Shown: positions 6,942 to 14,121, counted from the stretch's first letter. The stretch is DNA of 17,594 bases from Chloroflexota bacterium (GCA_023459215.1 JAEWVF010000053.1:1-17594), one strand, 5' to 3'. A program made the numbers and translations. Notes: generated from the letters alone by a model not told the origin.

Positions 6942-8765
6942 CTACTTGATTGCCGGCACCATGGCCACGGCGCTGTATTGCAGTTCGCGCTCGTGCTTGA
7001 ACTGCTGGGTGTACAGACGGTAGTAGTGTCCACGCTGGCGCAGCAACTCGGCATGTGTGCCCTGTTCGGCGATCTTGCCAGCCTCAATCACCAGGATGCG
7101 GTCAGCGCGCTTGATGGTCGACAGGCGGTGGGCGATGACAAACGAGGTGCGGCCTGCCATCAGCGCATCCATGCCTTTCTGGATCAGCGCCTCGGTCAGC
7201 GTATCCACGCTGGAGGTGGCTTCGTCCATGATGAACAGTTCCGGGCGGGCCAGCACAGCGCGCGCCAGGCTGATGAGCTGTTTCTGTCCGACCGAGAGCA
7301 GGTTGCCGCCCTCGCCGACATTCTCCTCGTAGCCCTTGGGCAGGGTCAGGATGAAATCGTGCGCCCCGGCGATTTTGGCGGCTTCTTCGATGTCATAATC
7401 GGATGCTTCCAGCCGCCCGTAGCGGATGTTCTCGCGCACGGTGCCGCTGAACAGGTGCGGTGTTTGCAGCACGATCCCGATCCGGCTGTGGATGCTTTGC
7501 AGGGTGTAATCGGTATAGTCGCGGCCTTTAATCCGAATCTGGCCTTCGGTCGGCTCGTAGAAACGGCACAGCAGGTTGACGATGGTCGATTTACCGCCAC
7601 CGGTCGGGCCTACCAGTGCAATCGTTTCGCCGGGTTTCACCTTGAGGGTGAAATCGGTCAAAACCGGTTTGCGGTCTTCATAGTAAAAGTGGACATGGTC
7701 GAATTCGATTTCGCCCAGCAGCGTTTCGGCGTTGACCGAATCGGGTTTGTTGTGGATTTCGGGTGGGGTATCGACCAGCTTGAAGATGCGCTCGGCGGAT
7801 GCAATCGAATGCTGCATTTCAGCGTAAACGCGCGCCAGGTCCTGAATCGGCCACATCATGAAGGTCAGGTATGAGACAAAGGCGTGGATGCCGCCCACGG
7901 TCAGCAGGCCAATCCCGGACTGGATCCCGCCATACCAGACGATAGCGCCCAGGGCAATGGCCGAGACAATCTGCACCACCGGCAGGAACAGGGCCGAGAG
8001 CCAGGCCGCGCGGTACGAAGCGCGGTACATGTTATCGGTCAGCACCTGGAACTCGCGCGTGTTCTCATCTTCACGCCCGAGCGCCTTGACCACGCGCACA
8101 CCCTGGATGTTCTCGTTGTATGCACCGGTGATTTTCGAGTTCGCCCGGCGCGAGTTGCGGAACTCAACCAGGATGCGCTTGCGGAACTGGACGGCAATCA
8201 CCATCAAGATCGGCAGGATCGCCATCACAATCAGCGCCAGCCGCCAGTTGATGATCATCATGAACACCACCGAGGTGATGATGTTGGTTGCAGCCCAGGT
8301 GGTGTCGAGCAGACCCCAGGTCATCAAGTCAGCCACACGCCCGGTATCGGAGGTGACTCGCGCCATCAAGCGTCCAACCGCGTTCTGTGAATAGTACGAG
8401 AGCGAAAGCTCCTGCAAGTGGTTGAACAGCATCTTGCGCAGGTCATACTGGATGCGTTCGCCCAGCACGCCGGCCAGGTAAATGAACAGGAACACCAGTC
8501 CCGATTGCAGCAACTGGAATGCGCCGTACAGCAGGGCCAGGTCCCAGATGCGTTCCTTGTCGCCCAGGGCAATACCTTCGTCGATGATGCCCTTGTTGAT
8601 GTAGGTAAAGGCGCCATCCAGGGCCGAAGTAAACAGGATGGCCAGGAAAAATCCGATTACGTATTTCCAATGCGGGCGCAGCAGGCCAAGGATGCGCTGC
8701 AAGACCGGCCCGGTCAGTTGACTGGTATGTTCTTCTTCTTCGAGTTCGATAATTTCGTCAGACAT
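6942..8765 (-). CDS. Heterodimeric ABC exporter half-transporter, canonical-site subunit
   Basis: A 607-residue half-transporter: six membrane helices (about 35-320) fused to a nucleotide-binding domain. Motifs are Walker A GPTGGGKST (386-394), Q-loop Q434, Walker B FIMDE with catalytic E515, and H-loop H546. The signature is LSVGQ (490-494) instead of LSGGQ. In a head-to-tail dimer this altered signature faces the Walker site of the partner, which itself lacks the catalytic Glu. The pair therefore has one active and one degenerate ATP site, as in BmrCD, LmrCD and TM287/288. Those are multidrug exporters, so drug or lipid export is the likely role. GGAGGAAGA precedes the ATG. The partner gene lies upstream but is separated from it by a four-helix-bundle cassette. 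Confidence 0.93.
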   Translation of the reverse strand: MSDEIIELEEEEHTSQLTGPVLQRILGLLRPHWKYVIGFFLAILFTSALDGAFTYINKGIIDEGIALGDKERIWDLALLYGAFQLLQSGLVFLFIYLAGVLGERIQYDLRKMLFNHLQELSLSYYSQNAVGRLMARVTSDTGRVADLMTWGLLDTTWAATNIITSVVFMMIINWRLALIVMAILPILMVIAVQFRKRILVEFRNSRRANSKITGAYNENIQGVRVVKALGREDENTREFQVLTDNMYRASYRAAWLSALFLPVVQIVSAIALGAIVWYGGIQSGIGLLTVGGIHAFVSYLTFMMWPIQDLARVYAEMQHSIASAERIFKLVDTPPEIHNKPDSVNAETLLGEIEFDHVHFYYEDRKPVLTDFTLKVKPGETIALVGPTGGGKSTIVNLLCRFYEPTEGQIRIKGRDYTDYTLQSIHSRIGIVLQTPHLFSGTVRENIRYGRLEASDYDIEEAAKIAGAHDFILTLPKGYEENVGEGGNLLSVGQKQLISLARAVLARPELFIMDEATSSVDTLTEALIQKGMDALMAGRTSFVIAHRLSTIKRADRILVIEAGKIAEQGTHAELLRQRGHYYRLYTQQFKHERELQYSAVAMVPAIK

Positions 8766-8777
8766 TCTTCCTCCGAA

Positions 8778-8805
8778 GGATGAAGGATGGGGGATGAAGG
8801 ATGAA
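8778..8805. repeat. 7-bp tandem repeat array, left boundary of cassette
   Basis: Four in-phase 7-base units run GGATGAA, GGATGGG, GGATGAA, GGATGAA on the + strand. They lie between the stop codon of the four-helix-bundle gene (8808) and the ribosome-binding site of the next exporter gene (about 8770-8774). The array is inverted relative to the one at 9216-9243. Confidence 0.85.
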
Positions 8806-8807
8806 AA

Positions 8808-9227
8808 TCATTCCCGCTCCTTATCGCTGTTTCGCGGTTTTTGTGATTGGTTAACGCGATTTTTTATCTTGACTACGATTGAAACAAAAATCGCGGTCAG
8901 TTCATCGGTTTCTTTGATAAGCGATTCAAGTTTTTCAGGCTGGACAATACCAGACTCAACCAGCAATTCAAGCCAGTAACCTGTTTCGTCAAGTTCTTGA
9001 AGGCCGCCTTCCATCTTATTGATGAAATCAGCGTCAGATTTTGCCCGGTGGGCTTCGCGATAATGAGCCCCAACCGATGTTCCTGAGCGCAGAACCTGCT
9101 TGCCAAGCACTTGCGCTTCAGTTGTTTTTGACAAACTGCCATAGAGTCGGATAATTCGTAGTGCAAACGCTTTTGTCCGGGCTTTCAAATCCTGCTCTTT
9201 TGGGTTGTTTTTTTCTTCATCTTTCAT
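8808..9227 (-). CDS. Four-helix-bundle protein (S23 / 23S rRNA IVS protein family)
   Basis: A 139-residue, highly charged, soluble protein without signal peptide. The segment RSGTSVGAHYREAHRAKSDADF (from residue 47, helix 2) matches the conserved RS-x-x-S-x-GAN-x-x-EA/G core of the S23 family; the flanking segments (residues 12-40, 72-92, 98-125) have helix-forming amphipathic patterns, giving four helices. Family members occur in rRNA intervening sequences and, as Avd, in diversity-generating retroelements, where they form pentamers and bind nucleic acid; for isolated copies the role is unknown. The first codons are themselves made of degenerate 7-base repeat units (TTATGAA, AGATGAA). A GGATG/AAGGATG stretch 5' of the ATG may act as its ribosome-binding site. 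It lies inside the exporter operon. No reverse transcriptase is present in the window. Confidence 0.9.
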   Translation of the reverse strand: MKDEEKNNPKEQDLKARTKAFALRIIRLYGSLSKTTEAQVLGKQVLRSGTSVGAHYREAHRAKSDADFINKMEGGLQELDETGYWLELLVESGIVQPEKLESLIKETDELTAIFVSIVVKIKNRVNQSQKPRNSDKERE

Positions 9228-9243
9228 AATTCATCCTTCATCC
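9216..9243. repeat. 7-bp tandem repeat array, right boundary of cassette
   Basis: Four in-phase units read TTCATCT, TTCATAA, TTCATCC, TTCATCC on the + strand; the reverse complement of the last two is GGATGAA twice. The array overlaps the start codon of the four-helix-bundle gene (ATG at 9227-9225) and ends one base before the TAA of the upstream exporter gene. Together with 8778-8805 it can form an RNA stem of at least 14 bp. Confidence 0.85.
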
Positions 9244-9244
9244 T

Positions 9245-11077
9245 TTACGCGGCAGTGATTTCCTGCTGCAGTTCTTCGTCCACCCGGGTCTGGATGTCAT
9301 AAATCTTGCGATAAATGCCATCCTGGGCAACCAGTTCGTCATGCTTGCCGGCCTGGACAATTTCGCCCTTGTCGAGCACCAGGATCAGGTCGGCTTTCAT
9401 CACCGATTGGATGCGGTGGGCAATGATGAAGGTGGTACGGTTTTCCATCAGTTCGTTGAGCGCCTGGCGGATGTCCGCTTCGGTTTCGGTGTCCACGCTG
9501 GAGGTCGAGTCATCCAAAATCAGGATGCGCGGATTCTTCAGCAGGGTGCGGGCGATGGTCACGCGCTGCTTCTGGCCGCCAGAGAGGGTCACGCCCTTCT
9601 CGCCGACCAGGGTTTTGTAGCCATCCGGGAAGCCCAGGATAACATCGTGTACCGCAGCGGCCTTGGCAGCGCGTTCGACTTCTTCATCGCTGACGGTGCG
9701 GCCCACTCCGTAGGTGATGTTCTCGCGGATCGAGCGGCTGAACAGGAAGGGTTCCTGCTCGACGATGCCGACCTGCTTGCGCAGGTATTCGCGCGGATAA
9801 TCGCGCAGGTCAACGCCGTCCAGTTTGAGCGAGCCGCCGGTGTAATCGTAGAAGCGCGGCAGCAGGTTGACCAGGGTTGTCTTGCCCGAACCGGTCGAGC
9901 CGATCAGCGCCACCACCTGTCCGGGCTTGAGCCGGAACGAAATATCCTTCAGCACAGGCAGGTCTTTCTCATACTCGAAACAAACCTTGTCGAAGACCAG
10001 TTCGCCCTTGACCGGCCCCGTTGGGTGGATTTTGCCATCGAACAGGGGTTCCTGTTCGTGCTTGACCATCTCCATCAAACGGCCATACGAAACCAGGCCG
10101 GTCGAAGTCTGCACAATCAGGCGGCCCAGGTTGCGGATCGGCCAGATCAGCCAGACCACCAGCCCAACATAGGCCAGGTAGGTGCCAATGCTGATGGTGC
10201 CGTCGATGGCCAGGAAGGCGGCAAAGATGAATCCGCCCAACATCTGGAAGCCCAGCACAATATCCGAAAGCGGCCAGAACAGGGAGTGCATCAGCAGCAG
10301 GATCTTCCCGCGCAGGAATTTCTCCCAATTATCCTTCTCGAACTTGCCCTTTTCGTACTCCTGGCGCGCAAAGGCTTTGACCACGCGCACCCCGGTCAGG
10401 TTTTCCTGTAGGGTGGTCGAGAGCACCGCTTCCTGTTCCTGATATTTTTCGTAAGCGGCGGTCACTTTTTTGAAGAACCACAGCGAAACCAGCAGGATGA
10501 AGGGAATCACGATTACCGAAACCAGCCCCAGCGGAACGTTCAGGCTCAGGATGGCCACAAAGTTGATTACGAAGAGCAGGATGATGCGCCCAACGCCGAT
10601 GGCCTGTTCGCTGACGAAACGGCGCAGCGAATCCACGTCGGAGGTGCAGCGCTCGATCAAATCACCCGTCGGCGTCTGGCCGTGGTAGGTAAAACTCAAC
10701 CGCTGGATGTGATCGAACAGGAAGTCGCGCACCCGCTTGGTCACGGATTCGGCGGTATAAGACGCCAACCGCCCGGAAAGGAAAGCAAAACTGCCCTCGA
10801 ATACGGCCAGGATGACAAACCCGACAGCGATGTAGATGTAAGTTTGCTGCAAACCGCCGGATAGCGGCTGGGCCGCTCCGCCAATCAGGTCGGCAAAGTA
10901 GCGCAGCAGGAATAAAGTGGCAGTCTTGGCCAGCGCGGAGACAGCCAGGCTGGCGGTTGCCCCGGCATAAGTCCAGTGGTAGCCGGAGAGAATCCGCCAG
11001 ACGCCGAGCAGGCGATTCTTGCTCTGGGTTTGGCGCAGGTCAAAAACGGATGGGGCTTGGGTTGCGGTGGCGTTCAT
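9245..11077 (-). CDS. Heterodimeric ABC exporter half-transporter, degenerate-site subunit
   Basis: A 610-residue half-transporter. The start is placed at the ATG at 11077, preceded by GAGGAAAG; an in-frame codon at 11176 would run back through the leader terminator. Six membrane helices occupy about residues 35-320. The nucleotide-binding domain shows Walker A GSTGSGKTT (393-401), signature LSGGQ (498-502) and Walker B ILILDD, where the catalytic Glu is replaced by D523; H554 of the H-loop is kept. Loss of the Glu in one subunit and an altered signature in the other is the mark of asymmetric exporters such as TM287/288, LmrCD and BmrCD. It is the first gene of the operon, controlled by the leader at 11078-11319. 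The substrate is not known; the heterodimer class mostly exports drugs or lipophilic compounds. Confidence 0.94.
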   Translation of the reverse strand: MNATATQAPSVFDLRQTQSKNRLLGVWRILSGYHWTYAGATASLAVSALAKTATLFLLRYFADLIGGAAQPLSGGLQQTYIYIAVGFVILAVFEGSFAFLSGRLASYTAESVTKRVRDFLFDHIQRLSFTYHGQTPTGDLIERCTSDVDSLRRFVSEQAIGVGRIILLFVINFVAILSLNVPLGLVSVIVIPFILLVSLWFFKKVTAAYEKYQEQEAVLSTTLQENLTGVRVVKAFARQEYEKGKFEKDNWEKFLRGKILLLMHSLFWPLSDIVLGFQMLGGFIFAAFLAIDGTISIGTYLAYVGLVVWLIWPIRNLGRLIVQTSTGLVSYGRLMEMVKHEQEPLFDGKIHPTGPVKGELVFDKVCFEYEKDLPVLKDISFRLKPGQVVALIGSTGSGKTTLVNLLPRFYDYTGGSLKLDGVDLRDYPREYLRKQVGIVEQEPFLFSRSIRENITYGVGRTVSDEEVERAAKAAAVHDVILGFPDGYKTLVGEKGVTLSGGQKQRVTIARTLLKNPRILILDDSTSSVDTETEADIRQALNELMENRTTFIIAHRIQSVMKADLILVLDKGEIVQAGKHDELVAQDGIYRKIYDIQTRVDEELQQEITAA

Positions 11078-11102
11078 TCTTCTTTCCTCGGTAAAAAGGG
11101 AC

Positions 11103-11133
11103 AAAAAAACCGTGTGCGTTGTGCGCACACGGT
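11103..11133 (-). terminator. Leader terminator (attenuator) before the exporter genes
   Basis: On the - strand ACCGTGTGCG pairs perfectly with CGCACACGGT (10 bp) around a 5-base loop, followed by a run of seven T. It sits after the leader peptide stop (11157) and only 25 bases before the exporter ATG at 11077, so it would stop transcription before the first exporter gene unless prevented. A strong terminator inside a 5' leader is a signature of attenuation. Confidence 0.85.
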
Positions 11134-11156
11134 CAAATGATGACTCTGGGTCGACT

Positions 11157-11249
11157 TTACCAGTCAACAGGCGCACTTCGAAAAGGAATCAAAACAGGGC
11201 TGCCGAAATCAGAAACACTAGCCGGGGTTTTGATGAAGGTTTTATCCAT
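11157..11249 (-). CDS. 30-residue putative leader peptide
   Basis: ATG at 11249 and TAA at 11159-11157, with AAAGGAAG eight bases upstream, which is good initiation context. The peptide begins MDKTFIKTPASV, contains SDFGSPVLIPF and ends RSAPVDW followed by the stop. I do not recognise it as a known family. It has no signal peptide and no repeated amino-acid run, so an amino-acid starvation attenuator is unlikely. It lies between a promoter (11290-11319) and an intrinsic terminator (11103-11133) upstream of a BmrCD-type exporter. In Bacillus subtilis the bmrCD exporter is controlled by ribosome-mediated attenuation on the leader peptide BmrB, so a sensor role for antibiotic-stalled ribosomes is a reasonable inference. 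It could still be a chance ORF. Confidence 0.65.
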   Translation of the reverse strand: MDKTFIKTPASVSDFGSPVLIPFRSAPVDW

Positions 11250-11289
11250 GAAGTACGCTTCCTTTCTTAGAATTAGATTAACGTCGAAT

Positions 11290-11319
11290 AGTTTATCATC
11301 CGCTCTTGCGATTTGTCAA
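11290..11319 (-). promoter_or_regulatory. Promoter of the ABC exporter operon
   Basis: On the - strand TTGACA (11319-11314), an 18-base spacer and TAAACT (11295-11290). The predicted start near 11283 gives a leader of about 205 bases that holds the small ORF and the terminator. It lies back to back with the promoter of the substrate-binding protein gene. Confidence 0.7.
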
Positions 11320-11342
11320 GGAAAAAGATAACGAAATTGTAT

Positions 11343-11371
11343 TTGGATTTCGCCCAATGCTCGTGTAAAAT
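11343..11371 (+). promoter_or_regulatory. Candidate promoter of the substrate-binding protein gene
   Basis: TTGGAT (11343-11348), 17 bases, TAAAAT (11366-11371), the latter preceded by GTG. The predicted start is about 20 bases before the ATG at 11397, leaving just room for the AAAGGAG ribosome-binding site. Confidence 0.55.
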
Positions 11372-11396
11372 TTTGACAGGACAAAAGGAGAATTCC

Positions 11397-12551
11397 ATGA
11401 AACGTTTTCTTAGCCTGTGTTTGGTCGCTATCGTTGTTTCGGCGTTCCTGCCGGGATGCGGCATCGCGGAAGCGGAACCGGTTCGCATTGGTTTGATTGC
11501 CTACCTGGAAGGGGATGGGATCACCGTTTCTTCTTCCGGCACGCCCACCCTAAACGGCGCGGAATTGGCGGTCAAACAGATCAACGATAGAGGCGGCTTG
11601 CAGATTGGGGGGCGGTCACATCCGGTTGAATTGGTGATCGAGGCGATTGAAAACGACGCCACCCAGGCGGTTGAAGCCACCCGGCGCCTGATCGAAGAGC
11701 AAAAAGTGGTTGCCATCGTTGGGCCGCAATACAGCGGCGATGCGATTGAAGCCGGGGCGGTAGCCGAAGAAGCCGGCATCCCCCTGATCAGCGGCACATC
11801 CACCAACCCGCGCACGACCGATAATCGAAAATTCGTTTTCCGGGCAACCTTCACCGACACCTTCCAGGCCTCGGTTTTGGCTGACCTGGCCTACAACGAC
11901 TTGCGCGCCCGCCGGGCGGCAGTCCTCTACGATAGCACGGATACCTACTCATCCGAGCTTGGCCTGCTCTTTGCGGCCAATTTTGCCAACCGGGGCGGAG
12001 AAATCGTGGCCAGCGAAACCTTTGAATCGGGCAACTGGCGTATGGACGAGCAGTTCAACCGCATTATCGAGGCCAGCCCGGACCTGGTCTTCCTGCCCGT
12101 GTACCCGGCGGAAGCCATCTACCAGGCAGCGACCCTGCGCAAACTGGGCTTTAGCGGACGATTGCTTGGCAGCGATGGCTGGGATGCCCTGGCGCTGATT
12201 ACCCTGCCGGCCTTCGAAGGAGCCTATTCGACCACCACTTATTCGGCAACGGTCAAAACCCCGGCCAACCAGACGTTCATCAACAGTTACCAGGCCGTTT
12301 ACAACACAGATCCCATCGACGCCGCCGGCCTGACGTATGACGCCTTCCAGTTGATTTTTGCCGCCATCGAGGCGCAGCAATCCTTTGCGCCGACCGCCAT
12401 CCGCGACGGCCTCTATAACCTGCCCGCTTATACCGGAGCCTCCGGCCCGATTGATTTCATCGACAGCGGCGACCCAATCAAGCCCATCAACGTGCTGCAA
12501 TATGATCGCGGCGTATTGAAGTTCTATAAAGCCATTCAACCTGAACAGTAA
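11397..12551 (+). CDS. Branched-chain amino acid-type ABC substrate-binding lipoprotein (orphan)
   Basis: A 384-residue type I periplasmic-binding protein of the Leu/Ile/Val-binding (LivJ-like, Peripla_BP_6) family. The ATG at 11397 follows AAAGGAG; the longer frame from 11313 would overlap the promoter. The signal peptide ends in lipobox LPGC with Cys at 21, so the protein is membrane-anchored and exported. The mature part begins PVRIGLIAYLEGDG and contains NGAELAVKQINDRGG, AIVGPQYSGDAIEAG and AGIPLISGTSTNP, the usual strands and ligand-contact loops of this family. No permease or ATPase genes of a Liv-type importer are adjacent, so it either serves a transporter encoded elsewhere or acts as a sensor. 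It is transcribed divergently from the drug-type exporter. The ligand could be an amino acid, amide, urea or aromatic compound. Confidence 0.92.
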   Translation: MKRFLSLCLVAIVVSAFLPGCGIAEAEPVRIGLIAYLEGDGITVSSSGTPTLNGAELAVKQINDRGGLQIGGRSHPVELVIEAIENDATQAVEATRRLIEEQKVVAIVGPQYSGDAIEAGAVAEEAGIPLISGTSTNPRTTDNRKFVFRATFTDTFQASVLADLAYNDLRARRAAVLYDSTDTYSSELGLLFAANFANRGGEIVASETFESGNWRMDEQFNRIIEASPDLVFLPVYPAEAIYQAATLRKLGFSGRLLGSDGWDALALITLPAFEGAYSTTTYSATVKTPANQTFINSYQAVYNTDPIDAAGLTYDAFQLIFAAIEAQQSFAPTAIRDGLYNLPAYTGASGPIDFIDSGDPIKPINVLQYDRGVLKFYKAIQPEQ

Positions 12552-12594
12552 ACGTAAAAAGCGCCGGGCGGCCAACGCCCGGCGCTTTTTACGT
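12552..12594. terminator. Bidirectional intrinsic terminator between convergent genes
   Basis: A perfect 19-bp inverted repeat, outer AAAAA/TTTTT and GC-rich core GCGCCGGGCG with CGCCCGGCGC, loop GCCAA. The A/T arms give a U-tract in either direction, so it can end both the substrate-binding protein gene (stop at 12551) and the MATE gene (stop at 12615). Confidence 0.93.
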
Positions 12595-12614
12595 CTGGGT
12601 ACTTGCGAGCGGTT

Positions 12615-13997
12615 TTAACTGATGGTTTGCGCCAGGTCGTTAATCCATTTGCGTGAGAAAAAGCGCCAGATGCAAAAGATGAACTTGGTCACTTCTTCGG
12701 TCAGCGCCATCAGGTAAACGAATTCAACTGGCCAGTTCAAGAGAAAGGCTGCCACGGCTGCCAGCGGGACACCGACAATCCAGATGACCAGCCCATCCAG
12801 CGCCAGCGAAAAGCGCGTGTCGCCGCCCGCCCGCAAAATGCCGACAATGATCACCATGTTGGCAGCCCTGAGCCAGATGGCTGCCGCCATAAGCGTCAAA
12901 ATAGAACGGGCGCTCTCGATCACCTGCGCCGAAACCTTGTACAGACTGAAAATTCCATCGGCGAACAGGAAAACCAACAAACCAATCAATACGCCCGCCG
13001 CAATTTGCAAGCCCAGCGAACGACCGGCATATTTGAAAGCCTGTTCCTTTTCGCCTTTGCCAATCAGGTTGCCGACCAGGATCGCCGTGGCATTGCCCAG
13101 ACCAATAAACGCCACAAAAGCCAGTTGGTCGATGGAGCCGACGATGTTGATGGCCGCAATTGCATCCGTGCCGACGCGGGCATAAATGGCGTTGTATGTG
13201 GTAATCCCCAGCGACCACAGGATTTCGTTGGCAATCACCGGCAGGACGGGCGTCATCACCGTGACGGTGAAACCCCAATCGAAAGCCAGGATATCCGTCA
13301 GGCTGGCTGCCGCAGGATTCTCGGGGCGGCGATAGACAATGACCAGCATCAATACACATTCGAAAACCCGCGCGGCCAGCCCGGCCCAGGCAGCCCCGAT
13401 CACGCCCAGTTTGGGCAGGCCAAAATTCCCGAAAATCAGCCCGTAGGCCAGGAAAATATTCAGGGTGAGCGCGAGAATGGTCACAAACATCGGCGCGCGT
13501 ACGTTCCCGGTCGAGCGCAGCACAAAAGCGTAGGCAAAAGTCACCGCAAAAAACGGATAAGTCCAGCCGAAAATACGCAGGTAATCGGCCCCCAGCGCGG
13601 CGACTGCCGGGTCTTCGGTGTAAAAGCTCAAGGCGGCCTGCGGCGCAAAAATCGCCAGCGCCCAGAAGATGGCGGCCCCGGCCACGCCCAGCTTAAGCGA
13701 CAAACCCAGCACGCGCCGGATGTTGGCAACATCGCCCTTGCCCCACAGTTGCGCGGTGAACATGGCCGCGCCTGAACCAATCCCAAACAACACCAGATTG
13801 ACCAGGAAGAAAATTTGTCCGGCCAGGCCCACTGCCGCCAGTTCCGTTTCACCCAACTGACCAATCATTAACACGCTGACCATGTTCAGCGAGGACATCA
13901 CCAGGTTTTGGGTGGCAATCGGCAGGGCGATACGCACAACATTGGCAAAATACTCGCGGTCGCGGTAGAAATCAAGCACTGACGTTACGAAAGACAT
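12615..13997 (-). CDS. MATE family efflux transporter
   Basis: A 460-residue multidrug/toxin extrusion protein, a normal length for the family, with about 12 membrane helices in two six-helix halves. The first half starts IALPIATQNLVMSSLNMVSV and includes MIGQLGETELAAVGLAGQ; the second half carries the matching YNAIYARVGTDAIAAINIVGSID segment, as expected for the two related MATE repeats. MATE proteins export cationic drugs and metabolites using Na+ or H+. The ATG at 13997 is preceded by GGAGAAAA; an in-frame upstream TTG at 14072 would add 25 residues that run through the leader hairpins and is less likely. It is a single-gene unit between a bidirectional terminator and a divergent promoter region. 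The substrate cannot be assigned. Confidence 0.93.
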   Translation of the reverse strand: MSFVTSVLDFYRDREYFANVVRIALPIATQNLVMSSLNMVSVLMIGQLGETELAAVGLAGQIFFLVNLVLFGIGSGAAMFTAQLWGKGDVANIRRVLGLSLKLGVAGAAIFWALAIFAPQAALSFYTEDPAVAALGADYLRIFGWTYPFFAVTFAYAFVLRSTGNVRAPMFVTILALTLNIFLAYGLIFGNFGLPKLGVIGAAWAGLAARVFECVLMLVIVYRRPENPAAASLTDILAFDWGFTVTVMTPVLPVIANEILWSLGITTYNAIYARVGTDAIAAINIVGSIDQLAFVAFIGLGNATAILVGNLIGKGEKEQAFKYAGRSLGLQIAAGVLIGLLVFLFADGIFSLYKVSAQVIESARSILTLMAAAIWLRAANMVIIVGILRAGGDTRFSLALDGLVIWIVGVPLAAVAAFLLNWPVEFVYLMALTEEVTKFIFCIWRFFSRKWINDLAQTIS

Positions 13998-14016
13998 TTT
14001 TCTCCAAAAAATGGAC

Positions 14017-14079
14017 TCCAAAGTCCCCCAACTTTGGAAACAGGCGAAACCCGAAAATCTGGAGATTTTCAACTCCAGA
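14017..14079 (-). promoter_or_regulatory. Two-hairpin leader of the MATE gene
   Basis: On the - strand the leader holds TCTGGAG paired with CTCCAGA (14079-14058) followed by TTTT, then TCCAAAGT paired with ACTTTGGA (14038-14017) followed five bases later by a T6 run that leads into the ribosome-binding site. CTCCA of the first hairpin could alternatively pair with TGGAG in the ribosome-binding site. The layout suggests RNA-level control, but no known riboswitch class is recognised. Confidence 0.45.
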
Positions 14080-14091
14080 AAGCGGTGGAAA

Positions 14092-14097
14092 ATTATA
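14092..14097 (-). promoter_or_regulatory. Candidate -10 of the MATE promoter
   Basis: An exact TATAAT lies on the - strand about 95 bases before the MATE ATG. No good -35 is seen at 16-18 bases upstream (only GCTAAA-like sequence), and the upstream part overlaps the start of the divergent aminotransferase gene. Confidence 0.45.
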
Positions 14098-14121
14098 GCC
14101 GATGGGAGTATGATTTTAGCT

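Larger units (their letters stand above)
8778..9243 (-). mobile_element. Putative IVS-like cassette carrying an S23/four-helix-bundle gene
   Basis: A 466-bp block consists of one gene enclosed by inverted arrays of GGATGAA units. Its right end lies one base beyond the TAA of the first half-transporter gene and its left end lies just before the ribosome-binding site of the second, so removal would leave an ordinary tight operon junction. The block is AT-richer than its surroundings (8821-8880 has 22 G+C of 60 bases; 8461-8520, inside the exporter gene, has 34 of 60). S23-family genes are known inside intervening sequences of 23S rRNA genes, which also have inverted ends. The reading as a mobile or intervening unit is inference. 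Confidence 0.5.

Noticed and set aside
6978..8394. Large + strand open frames opposite the ABC exporter
   Set aside because: The - strand frame has complete ABC exporter motifs; these are shadows.
8778..9243. Diversity-generating retroelement (Avd-like gene)
   Set aside because: The four-helix-bundle family includes Avd, but no reverse transcriptase, template repeat or variable repeat is visible in the window.
8778..9243. CRISPR-like array
   Set aside because: The repeats are contiguous 7-base units without spacers.
9341..10411. 356-codon + strand open frame opposite the second exporter gene
   Set aside because: Antisense of a clear ABC gene; no recognisable domain and no start context.
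11157..11249. Amino-acid biosynthesis type attenuator
   Set aside because: The leader ORF has no run of one amino acid and the downstream genes are exporters, so a drug- or ribosome-stall sensor fits better.
13998..14097. Guanidine (ykkC or mini-ykkC) riboswitch before the MATE gene
   Set aside because: The two hairpin loops lack the ACGR tetraloops of mini-ykkC and the leader is too short for ykkC.
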